From the NCBI GenBank assembly GCA_905147135.1, contig LR990067.1, positions 11,246,228 through 11,310,227 on the forward strand: a DNA stretch of 64,000 bases, given 5' to 3'. The stretch is from Blastobasis lacticolella (taxonomy: Eukaryota > Arthropoda > Insecta > Lepidoptera > Blastobasidae). Below, one piece after another: positions 50,301-63,100 of this stretch. Below the pieces are notes generated by a model, which was given only the letters and a program-made list of their open reading frames with translations, made no database searches and was not told the origin of the DNA. The translations under genes were made by a program, and so were the position numbers. How positions within the stretch are numbered: the first letter of the stretch is position 1; each line of letters opens with the position of its first letter.

Positions 50301-51079
50301 AGAATCTGGATCACCGCCGTAAAGTGGCATATCAGTGCGGATTTCTACAGACTACTACTTTCTAATTTGGCGAATGTGGACTGGAACTCGCTGCCTGCAC
50401 ATGTTTTCTCTGAGCGGTACAACTTGGGTCTATTTAAGACAAGAGTGAATTGGTATTTAATAGACAGGTATGCGCCATCGTAGACAGCATCTGCACTTAA
50501 CATCAGATGAGATGGCATTCAAATACCTGACATTTTCTATAAAAAAACAGCTATCGGTGAGTTATTATTTGCTGCGAAATGTGTGAAAATTTGACGTCCA
50601 CATTGGGCCATCTTACGCGGCAGCCACATGGGCGAAATAATATTCAATCTGCCCATAGGCGGCGGTGACCACTTTCCACTGGGCACCCACATACCTGTTT
50701 GTCTGCCGTATCAAATACAATAAAAAGTACTATTCTAAGTATACTGACCGAAATAGTCCACATCAGAGCAGCTCAGAGCACGAGGTTTGAAAATGTGGGC
50801 AACCCGGGAGCACGGGATCACCTCTAGCGTCCCACCGCCTGTAACATCCCAATAACATCATTAGCATTAGGCCATCATCATCAGTCTATTGGTACTAATC
50901 CAAGGCTAAACATAGGATTCCTTTAATGTTTTTTTTTTCTTATTTAGAGCTGGAGTCTGTAGTAGGTTAATGAAAACCTGTGTTACAGATCTCCATGCTC
51001 CCTCCTCCATACAAATAAATATTTTAGATGATGTACTCAAAGTTGATGAAAATGAAGACCAAGTGTGTACGTGTGCGTT

Positions 51080-51110
<31 letters not shown>

Positions 51111-54100
51111 ACATGTGCGCGCCATCGAATGTGTGTGTGTGGTGTGCTTATTTGTCTTTGATCGCCAATACACCCTGTCTTCGGCTTGCGGCATCCAGCA
51201 TCTACCCGCAGCCGCAAATCGTCACTCCACCAGCAGCGGTACCTCCGACTTCCGAAAGAATGGAATGGAATGATAATGAAACGCACCCTCTGGAATATCG
51301 TCACAACATGCATTTCGGATAGGCCCTATGACAATAGGCCCTATTATCCTATGCTTTGTTTAATATAGGATAACAATTTTGACAGCTCACTAATTCTTGG
51401 CCCTTGGCGCACGCCTATGATGTTTCGTGCTTTTTTTCTGTAGTATACTACTACGGATAATGTCGTACTTTATAGACAGGCACCGCCCCTTTAGTGAAGT
51501 GCCAGGAATAACAACAGACAACCGAAAATCGGTATTCAAATAAAATAATCGAACATTTAAAATTAACATTTAGGTAATTACATTATTTTTTGCAACAATA
51601 ACTCTTATTCCTTGTTTAGATTTCACCCTAAGAGACCTTTCATAACAACGATTTCGACTCGCGGGTAGATTTTGAACGACTCGGCGTATCTAGGGCTATT
51701 TTCCAGGCCTGGCCTCTGAGGTGGCCGATAAAGCCGAGTCGATCGCCAATGAGCACGAATCAGCACAATTAAAGCCACCCAACGCGGATCCAGTTTTCAA
51801 GTTAGGCGTTTTCAGTTGTCACATATCATAGTCGAGCTCTGTAATTCGTTTTGAATTTTTGATAAGTTGGTTTTTATAATCTACATTGATGAGCGGTGTA
51901 TGCGATGTGAATGTTTTAAAAATGAGCAATTGTACCGTTGTTTGAATCTTGTCTCACTGGTGTGAACACATTAAATGGTACACAAACTAATGAATGAACC
52001 AGCTCACAATGTTTGGAGAAGCGCAGCGATCTCGGATATTTTGATACATTAGCTCTTAAAAACCGGGTTAATATCACGTCCCCCCTTCCTACGCCTATGG
52101 CCATAGACTACATACATTTATGATGTTGCGTTCCACTAACACTGAATACTAACATATTTTCACGCTATATATCGCCGCAGATTACTTTTGATGTACTAAA
52201 AATGAAAAAGGACAAAAATAATTTTAAAGTATTCTATAATAAAGTATCGGTGGTGCCGCTGCTGGCCGGAAGTTTTTTGACAGTGTAGAATGGCACTAAC
52301 CCTACACTTGTGGGTGTCGTACAAGGCGACTAATGTTTTCGAGGCAAAATATCTAGTCTCTATAGACTGGAAAATGGGCAGCAGCGTTTTCCATTGTTAT
52401 TTTACAACACTGCGATTACCAACCCGCCTGCCGAGCGTGGAGATTATGGCAATAGCCTCCCCTTTCGTGGGAGAGGCCCTAAGTTCTGAAGTGGCTTGAT
52501 ATGGGCTATGATGATGATCCTTCAGAGAGACTCTGAAACATCTAGCACGCCATCGTTGTAGCCACTAGTCTATCGGTTGATACGACTTTCTCGAAAGTCA
52601 AGGATAAAGGATATCTAGTGAGTAGAGGATATATCTGTCGTCGCGTGAAGGAAAGGGTGTATCAGGATCATTGTCATCAGGGTGGTGATATCAGTATTAG
52701 ATCGTCCAGATAAATTAAAGAAAAGATTCACATTTACTCCACTGTATTTATTCCAATTCATTTTTGCACATCACTTATAATTTCACTTGAAATCAGAGCA
52801 GTATCACAATGTAGGCAGTTGAGGTGATTAACTTTCTTATTTCAAAAGTGATTTTAAAATTACTTTATTTTCAAACGTAAATAACACTTTCTATAAACGA
52901 AATGTGGAGACAGTTTCAAGACGCGTCACTCCTCGGTGGCGGTCGCGCCAAGAATGGCCGCCACTCGGCCCGAGTCGTGCCGTCGAGACTCTGTCAGCAC
53001 GCCCCACCAGAGGGCGCACTCCCACTTCCGTTTTCATCATCATGAGTCCGTACTATTGACCACATGAGTCCATACTATTGACCGTGATCCGTCATATCTA
53101 TTGACGTCGAGTCGACTTTGTCCGATGGACGAGTCCATTTATAATGCTTAGCTTTTGTAGCTAGTTGTAGTAGTCGTGATTACTAACTACATATGAAGAG
53201 AAAACCCACACATCCATATCCTGAAGGATATCTCGAGGTTCTCGCCGCCATAGCCGCTCATCTGGTCATCGTATCCGCCCAGCGCCCAGAAGTACTGGCG
53301 GTCGATAGCGAACAGGCCGCCCGCCATCGTCGGGGATCTAAGTACGAGATGAGTAACTAGAGAAAGTAAGACTTTTGCACAATTCATGCACGACCGTTCA
53401 GCAGATACAATACAGATCATAAGTATATCACCACCTTCAGAATCATATTCCTTCAGAGTTATTTTACAGATATGGAATCGCAAAAGTATCCATTTCAATC
53501 ATTGGATTCAGAGAATTGTTGGCAACAGGGATATATAATTAGCCTACAGGACAGTAACAATTTCGGAAGTCGATTTCTGCGTTCTTTAGATGAAATCTTC
53601 TTTTTTCGGAATGGGACGAACAGTATTTGCGACGGTGTTCATGAATCGAAACAACATTTGTTGCTTAAACTACTGCATACTGCATTGAAAATTATTATAT
53701 TATCTATTAGTCTATTGTTAATTTTATAAGTGGTATTGTTGTATAGGTTATATTATTTTGTTTGGCTATAATGTATTGTTTATTGTTTTTATAATTTTGT
53801 ATGTTATATCTATGGGCCTCTGTAGCCTGATACAAATAAATAAATAATGTACAATCAAAGTGGCGTACATGTGAGAAATAAGATTATTATTTTATTTATC
53901 TTCATTTTAATAAAATGTCGGTAGTGTTCTTAAAAGCCACACATACGGGTAAACCGTAGTCTATGAGAAAGCGGCCATCGCTCTCGACAGTTCAGACGTT
54001 GTCCGACTGCGGATGCGGCACCACCAGTGCTCTGAGCTGTCTTCCTCAGGTAATCTTGCTTAATCGTGTAACTCGTTTTATTTCTATGTTATATTGCTAA

Positions 54101-57100
54101 TTTTGCTAATTCTAAGTAAATTGCTTAATCTAATATGTCCTCTCTACCTGTTGTTGTCTATTTAGTAGATATGTTATTTGCAATATTATACATGGATTTA
54201 TTTTTATTTTTCTTTGTTTAATTTCCGTATACTTACTTACATACATACCTACGTATAAAATGAAACGCCTACTTAAAGTTTATGAAAATGTTGTCATAAA
54301 AGTTTAAGTGACGCACTATGAGTTTTTGAGAGGAATTCACAGTCGTCTATCATACACGTAGAAGACGCAGCCACCTTAATATCATCAACTTCCGTTGTTA
54401 TTTCATCGATGTGACCGAATTATTAATAGGGTAAGGTAGTTTAATGGCTCTATAGTTACCACATTCGGCAATGTTTCCCTTACGCTTATAAAATGGTATC
54501 ATATTACTAAGTCTCCACATATCTGGCATCTTTCCAGTTATTAGGATGTTGTTAAATAGTTTTGTCAGCTAATTAACTCCAGCCACACCAGTTCCTTTCC
54601 AGAGCTCTACCAGAATTTCGTCAGAGCCTGTTGCTTTGCCATTTTTCATATCCGATTGGGCTCTTTCGACCTCACATGGTATTATAACATCTACTGGACC
54701 TTCAAAGTGCGGGGCTGGTATCAAAGGTGCCTGCTGGAACTCTTCGTTCAAAAGATGTTGAAAATATTCTTGCCACCTTGCGCTAATTTCTTTATCGGTT
54801 ACCAAGAGCTTGCCCAACTTACTGTTCTGATTAAAATCTTGGGTGTGTGTGTTACTATCTTAAAAATTTCCTTGTCGCTCGTAGCACTATCCAGTCTGGC
54901 AATAAGAGATTCTTTTGCCGACGCCTTTGCAATAGCGACGGTCCTCTTCGCGGCACTCTTGGCTGTTTTGTACTCCTGCCCGTCTGTCTCGGAACCTGTT
55001 TCCTGCCACTGTTTGAACTTGATTTCCTTCTCGCTAAGCCTCTGTTTGACTTCATATGTCCACCACCTAGCGTCTTTCCCCGTGTTGAGCTTGCCTTTCG
55101 TCACTCCCAAACTTTCTTTCGCGTAGTTAGTAGCGCGTATGTGGAAGTCGTTCCACATTTCATTGGGGTATTCGATGGCACAGTTTCTATTGTTGAAATC
55201 CGTGAGATAGTCCGCTATTGGTATTACAACCTGGTTTCCACTTGGTTTATGTAGGTTATACATTGACATTTCATATTATGATTTAATTTTATATTTGACA
55301 TGTTTGAAGCATTTTGTATTTTTCTTATAATTATTTAATTAAACATTTGACTTATTTATTATTTGATATTATAATACTAATTTAATTCTTGACAATTTCG
55401 AATCATGATAATTTGATACTATTGAATTAATTGTTTTTTAACATTGACATCAACTATTAGTACTTAATTCTATTCATGAAACTATTTTAAATGACGATGT
55501 ATGATTATTACTACGAATAAATGAATATGAATATGAATATGAATATACCATTTTATTCGGGGGCAAAGTTTAACTCTGCGTTTCGCTTTTCAGGTTGGCA
55601 TCCAGAGACATGCAACAAGTATCCGATGTTGAGTGGTTAAAGGTTCGCCTGGGATCACTTTGCTATCCCTGAAAAGTGTACGCATCGAAAAGTCGCACAG
55701 GAAAAAGTCTATCTGTGTATAGTATATCTAATCTTGCCTGGACCATATCATTTTAAAAACAAAATGTCCGGCGTTTAGCTTTGTGGCTAATACAACTGTG
55801 ACAGATCATGGCACGGTAATGTTCTATTTATATACCTCTAACTTAAAAAAAAAATAATGTATTGCCCAAACTCAAAACTCTTAAAATAATCAACTATGAC
55901 TCAATAGAATGAGAACATAAAAAAACTAATTTTAATCCTTTGTACATTATGTCTGATATAAATGAAGCCACTAATTTTTTTACTAATACTCTTAACGGAA
56001 TTGTTACTGCCAATACCACCTTAAAAGCAGCCTCAAACCGACGTTCATTAAGAAAGCCTTGGATGACTACGGGACTAAAATGTTGCGAAACAGGGATAAA
56101 CTTCATTCTAAATTTAAAAAAACGCCTGATAATATAATACTTAGGACAACATTTACCAGGTATAGAAATTTCTGTAACGCCCTACTCAGGAAAACAAAAA
56201 TGGAAAATGATAGAGCGTTGATCCAGGATAAACGTCTTTGGAGCGCTATAAAAAATAATACTTATACCGCTAAACAGAAATCTAGTGCAGATTCCCTTAT
56301 TTCGACTTGAGATCCAGACCGCAGTATCAATGGGGTTCATCACTTTTTTGCGAACATAGGAAGAATACTGGCTGAAAAGATAAAACCAACCGGCGACTTG
56401 CGAGGGCGGGCCGGTGTAATTCAGTCTTGTCCATATTCTTTTGCACTCCTGGACACTAATGAGGCTGAAGTTAGGAGCTTAATTGCAAATCTTCGAGACA
56501 ACTGCGCGACTGGTCTAGATGGATTGTCAACCGCATTCCTAAAAAGATACAGGGCTGTTCTGACCTTTCCCATTACCTTTCTCTGAAATCGTGCATTCTC
56601 GTCGGGTTCTTTTCCTGACGCAAAGTAGCAGTTGTCACGCCAATATTTAGGAGTGGTGACGAAGACAGTGTCACTAATTATAGACCAATTTCAATCTTAC
56701 CCGAGTGGGTTTAGAGAGAGTTCTCTAAACTCTTGGAAAGACTAATAAACAACAGACTAGTAAAATATTTGGAAAAAAATAAAATGTTGTCACCTGAAGG
56801 TGGGCTGGTTGGTAACTGCCATACCGGTTCCCTACATTTGAACTTTACAGAAAATGTAACGATCTCTCAGTGCGTCAACTTTTTATACTTCAGCTTACTC
56901 TGCAGACTCATTGTCATTTCCCCTATGACCTATCCAATCCGCCCACCTCTCGCCGGTCTTACACCGGGTATCGACCAATTCTAGATTGGCCCAACGTACA
57001 TTTTATTTCCTCGGGAGCTACATCTACAACAAAATAATATTATATAAATATATATATAATATAAAATAAATAAAGTCCTAAACATACGCCCAAAGTGTAT

Positions 57101-60100
57101 ATTGGAGTGTCAGAGAATTGTGACATCGTGGCTGAGGAATCTTGATTCTGATTATACAGAAAAAATTATCGAAATTGTATCCTGCGATAAACATATACAG
57201 ACAGTCAAACAAACACCAAAAAACACAACACACACACACACACAAAACAGGCTGACCTTAGCTCACAAGAATAGCTACATTATGGCGACACGGATTTTTA
57301 ATAAGCTACCGGATAGGTTGCGTGCCCTAAGTGCACCGATGTTCGGGCGAGAGACACTCTTGGCTAACTGACCGTTGTTTTTATAGTAATAACTCATAAT
57401 AATAATAATAATAACTCATTTATTATATGTAACTAGAAACGTCACAACACAACATAAACAAAAAAAAGAAAAAGACATATACATCAACACATCAAATTAC
57501 AAAAAAAATTGTTGCCATTATAAAATTGTCGCGTTGGCATTGCCGTGCTGTGGCCCTCCCAGTTGATAAAGGGACCTCGCTCAGCATGAGCCGCGGCCAA
57601 AGCCGCGGCGCTGGTCTTCCGCGGGTCCCGCGGAGTGAGGTCCGGACTGCTACCCCCTAGTACGTGCGTCTATCATTGCCTACAGTCAATAAATATAATG
57701 TGAATACAATAAACTAATATAATAAGAATTAATAAATTATAAAAAGTATTAATAAATTATAATATATACTTAAATAAATGTATAAAATGTGTGTACGTGT
57801 CAGGTGAAATGCCTTTCCGCTATGAGACACAAACAAAGCTGGATATACTCCATCTCCCTCCAACGTGTCGTTTGCCCGTCATTCAATGTTCATCCACCGC
57901 GTTATTCACCCGTTATTGTGAACCACCGAGAGTTACAGAATCGCACCACGAAAGTATGTCAAAACTACATAAATAATCATAACTAATTGAATTATAGGTC
58001 TATAGCGTAAATGAGTTTCTGACGCGTGGCCTAGATTGACATTTTATCTTATATGAGCAGCATAGTTGTACTAAATTATTGTAGCTACTTTCCTAATTGC
58101 TTTTGTAGCGACTTCAAAACTTGTAATTTAAGTAATAATACTGAGACTATATTTGTATGTCGCTCATGGCCAATTTTGGCATAAACAAAAATTTTACCTA
58201 TTTAAAAATACCAAAATCATATAACACAACTTTTTTTTACAAATAAACATTTGATTGACTGATTAATAAAATTGTCCTTTCTTTTGATACTTTGATAGTT
58301 GAGTAATTGAATCATACGACATCAAGACGACATACGTAATTATTTATTGGAAATATTTCAGTCCAAATACAATAAGAGATCCATATTCAGCTGTATATAA
58401 TGTCAGTTTTCTTAATATTATTCGCTACGCGAATGTCAACTTTACCTTCATGGGAATATATACATAAGCAACCAAGTGGCAATACTCTATTTATGGGCAT
58501 AAGTTAGGCGATGTGCAACGTCATACACAACCTGACCTGAGTGACCTGAGTGCTTCATTTGGTTAACATGCCCATAGAAAAATAAATAAGTAGTTAGAAA
58601 AGCTAAGTAGGCGTTGCAGTCGCGCCACAACTATGCGCAAATGGGCTAAAGGCGCGAACGCGCCGTCAGTCTCTTGCAGAATTCAACGGGGTGCGCATCA
58701 AAAAAAGCTGTGCCTAAAATGTTAAAAATATGCCATCTTGCGCAATAGGTAATTGCGAGCAAGAAGCTAACAGACTTCTAAAACAAAAGGAGTGATTTCA
58801 TTTCACCGTTAAGTCTAAAAACCTTGTATTTATTAATATTTTACGAAAAATATTCACCCGCGCTCAAGGACACCTTACGCCCAATCTAGTGCTGTGCACA
58901 TGAATCGACCTTATCGATAAATTATTTTGTTTATCGATATAATATATATATTTGTAGAATAGTAGAATTGACATAAAAAAAGGAGAAGATTCTTATTTCG
59001 ATTGAATGTTCTTTAATTGCGGACCGATTTTGATATTAGTTTTTAGTAGGGGCACAGGAGGGGCACGGGTGGGGTACAGGTGGGGTAGAGATATGATGCA
59101 GTTACCTTAAAACTAAAATAAAATAAATACCTCATTGTAGACAAATTCACACAGCGCCATCTTGCCCTAAACTGAGCAAAGCTTGTATTATGGGTGCTAG
59201 ATAATTGGTATAGTACTTATGCACTTTTTTTTAAATACATACTTCTTAAACATAGAACACCCAGACCGGTTACAGAAATTAAAATTCATCATTAAATTTC
59301 TGCCCGGCCGGGAAACGAACCCGGACGGATACAGCTAGATTAGTTTATTATAGTTATTTTCATAGTATTATGTCATACGGCATCATACTATGGGGCAAGT
59401 GTGCTGATAGTGACATCATTTTCAAACTACAAAAGCGAGCTGTAAGAGCAATATATGGATTACGTCGACGTGATTCGCTCAAAGAATTGTTTAAAGAAAT
59501 TGATGTATTGACTTTCTCAAGTCAATATATATTTGATAATATTATGTATGTTAGAAAGCATATTACCCAATTTGCTAAAAATACTGATATTCATAATGTC
59601 AATTTAAGAAACAAAAATAAACTGGTAACACCGTTGTTCAGACTAAGTAAAGTAAATTCATCTTTCATGGGTAACTGTATAAGATTTTATAATCATATTC
59701 CTGAATGTATTATTAATTTGCCTGAATTACAATTTAAAGATAAGGTGAAAACAACTTTAATGAAAAAAGCCTATTATAAAATTGATGAATATATCAATGA
59801 CAAAAATGTATGGTGTACTACTAGCTCTTCGAAATAGGAAGTTATTTATAAATTTACAATTTTGTTAATTGGGTGAGGATGATTTGATATGTAATAGTCA
59901 TTGAATAACAAATCTTTTTTTTAATGTGTACGGCATTGGCAGCGCATGCTCACTTAAAAGTCTGCCTGGTGGTGGCGTGGGGGTCGGGTCGTTCTCTTCC
60001 CTCAAATATGGTTGAATTGGACGATGGCTGGGCCCTGCGTCATGCTCGTGAACGGGTGCTGCCTTGGTGGACTGGCCTGCTTTTGCTGTGCCATTTTTTG

Positions 60101-63100
60101 TTTTTGAATTTATTTTTATTTTTAGTTATCTTGACCGATTTGTAGAGGTTCACATCATATTCCAATCAAAACAGGCTCACTCAAATTAAATTGACAAATG
60201 TATCAATGCAATGTAATCATATTTAAATGTACCTGTGGGTTTCTTGCCGTTTCTTTTTCCCACAGATGGTCATTTTCCTAACTGAAGCGGCATACTGACA
60301 GACAGACGACATTCTTTTTACTTATTTGTTCCGAGCTCAGGGGGCGACGCGGGTAGGCCGGCTGGGGCGTGCGGGTGTGAGCGCCGGCGGGCTGGCTGGG
60401 GCCGGGCGCGCGCTGCACATGATTCGCCTAGGCGGTTATGTGCGTGGCGCGTATCGGTGCCCGGTGTCTCGCCGGAGTAAGCCCTCGTACGCGCTGATCG
60501 GTCTGCATGCGTCGCCCCCTACCTGGATGAGCTCGCTTAACTTCCCTTTGTTTTCCGTTAGATTTTTGACTTTTGAAAAGAGATTAATTAACGTAATCCT
60601 AATTCAATAAATACTTTTTCGTTGTAATACGGTACCAAACTCACCTTATGGGAGCAAGATTGCTTAAGCGCCTTCGCTTCTCTCTCTCGGGCACTGGTTC
60701 AAACGTGAAGTGGCCTTCGAACGTGAACCCGCAAATCTGTGCAGGTACATAAGTACATTAAACATAAATAGTAGTAAGTCTGGCCGTGTGGTGTATGGCA
60801 GAGTAGAATAGCACCAACCCCTTACACTCGTGGGTGTCGTACAAGGCGACTAACGTTTTCGAGGGACAAGATCTAGTACCCGTAGGCTGGAAAATGGGCA
60901 GTAGCGTTTTCCAACCCGCCTGCCAAGCGTTTATATTATAGCAATAACGTCCCCTTTCGTGAAAGAGGCCCTTAGTCCTGCAGTGGACTGTTATGGGCTG
61001 TGATGATGACGGTGGTAATTACGAACTTTTACTCATAGTTGTTTCGCTCGTTTCAGTGTAAATGCACTACGTTTACAGGTAAGTACCTGCTCTTAGTGAA
61101 TGTATTCAATGGTGCGCAAAAAGGGTTTCTATGCGAGATGGGCCGTGTATGACATCATCATCATCATCTCGGCGTTATGTCCCGGTTGCGCTCCCGCACG
61201 GTACGTGAGGGCAAGGGGTCTGCTTTCCTACTCTTCCTGGCCCTCTTCCCTCGGTCTCCTTGGTGGTGAGCTTGGCACGCATGTCATTCTTGACGACGTC
61301 AAGCCACCGCTTCTTGGGCCGACCTCTCCTTCCCGTGCCTGGTGGGGGTGGAAAGCCAGACATTTGTTCCATTAATTCCATTTGTTCATTTGTTTGTTTT
61401 GCCGGTCTGCGCAAGACGTGGCCATGGAGATCTTAGGAGAGGAGAGGGAGATGGGGTAAAAATGGATTTACGGGGTCGGCAACGCGTGGGTGATGCCTCT
61501 GGTATTGCAAACGTCCATTGGCTGCGGTGACTGCTTACCATCAGGCAGGCCGTAAGCTTGTTTGCCATCTTTGTAGTATAATAAAAACCATGATATTGAA
61601 AAGAAATAAAAACAAATCACCGCAAGCCCGTCGTTCGGCGTCCAGATCACTTTGAAAGTATCCGTGCGTATTGATTCGATGATGGGCGTGGTGACCGCAG
61701 TGCGACGCCGCTTGATTGGCTGCAACAGCGGCCGCAGCCAGTCCATCGCGGCCTCGCAGTGCGCGTCGAGGAACACTAACGCGTCACCGCTGGCTGCGCG
61801 GGCGCCCGCCAGCCGCGCGCCAATCAGGCCCACACTACGAGACGTAGATAGCTACATTGGTAAAGTGGCGACACACGTACGAACTTAATGTACGCGGTTT
61901 TTAAATTCGCGAACTTATCCCGCTCGCTTTTTAATGAATTCTCTAATAATTCGAGCTTCGAAAATCAGGCACTTTCGCAACAGAAAACCATAAAGTTCGC
62001 AGTCTTGCGTGGCAGACCGGTATGTTGACAACTGAACCACTCAGGTCGTCAATGTAATGGCGCTGGCTACCTCATCTTTTTAAAGGAGCACAACAATGTC
62101 GGCATTGTTGCTTGGCGGCAGAAATAGGTAAGGCGGTGGTACTTAATCTCAAAGACTCACTGGTCAGGCAGCCGCAGTATCCAGACGAGGTCCGGAGGCA
62201 GCCGCGTGCGCACGTAATGACTGAGCTTGCCCTTCAGCTCCGGCAGCGTCGAGCTATCGTCCACGAGGATGATCTCCTTCAGATAGACGAACTGCGAGCT
62301 CGGGTCTTGCCCCGGGTAACCTGGTCGGAAGATTTTTTTGGTAAATAATGCCCATTAAAGAAGGTCAGATCAAGAGTATCCTAAACCGACGTTCATGTAT
62401 AAAAAGTATAGATAATGGATGTGGAACAAGCGAGGAAGATCGGGACCGTAGTAAGTGAAACGAAGTGGTCTCTACCTAGGAAAATGGTAACGCATCATGG
62501 TCCCATACTAAGGAACCCTACGTTGTGTGTATAGCGGCATATAGAAAGATCCAGAACCAGTTTGAAAATATTATATCACAACAGACTGAAATTGAGTACC
62601 ATGCAGGTTGATCGGTATTTAAGGGTCGGTAGGTACGACCTAGTAAAGAACGCAGGTACCAGCTGGATGCGGAAAGCACAGGACCAGCCTATGGGGAGAT
62701 CTCTGGGGGAAGCCTATGCCCAGCAGTGGGCGTCTTCTGGCGGATATGATGATGATAAGGTATAACTCACCCAAGTTCACACTCTTCCCGGTGTTGGCTT
62801 CCTGGAACCAATCGTTGGTTCGTCTCGCGGTGTTTAGCACCGACCAGACGGTCCGCAGGAGTGTGGAGAAGGGTTCGTCCTGGAATATGATCACGACTGA
62901 GGTGGAGGGCAGCTCCTCGTCATAGACCATCAATTTGCAAGCCGGGCTGCTTTCGTCTGTTAATGAAATGCATAACAATATTTTTGGAGATTTTTCTGTT
63001 TCACCATTATCCTCTTGATTTCCCGGTTGTGCTCTAGCACGATCAGACCGCCCCGCGTCCGATCGTGGTAGAGAATTTTAGCAGACTAGGTAATTACTAC

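Noticed and set aside
54656..55254. Two plus-strand frames of 156 and 135 aa
   Set aside because: Shadow frames of the minus-strand RTE remnant, which shows recognisable RT-linker motifs.
59924..60610. GC-rich plus frames (73 and 94 aa) near 60 kb
   Set aside because: The second ends within repeat N and neither shows a domain or splice partner.
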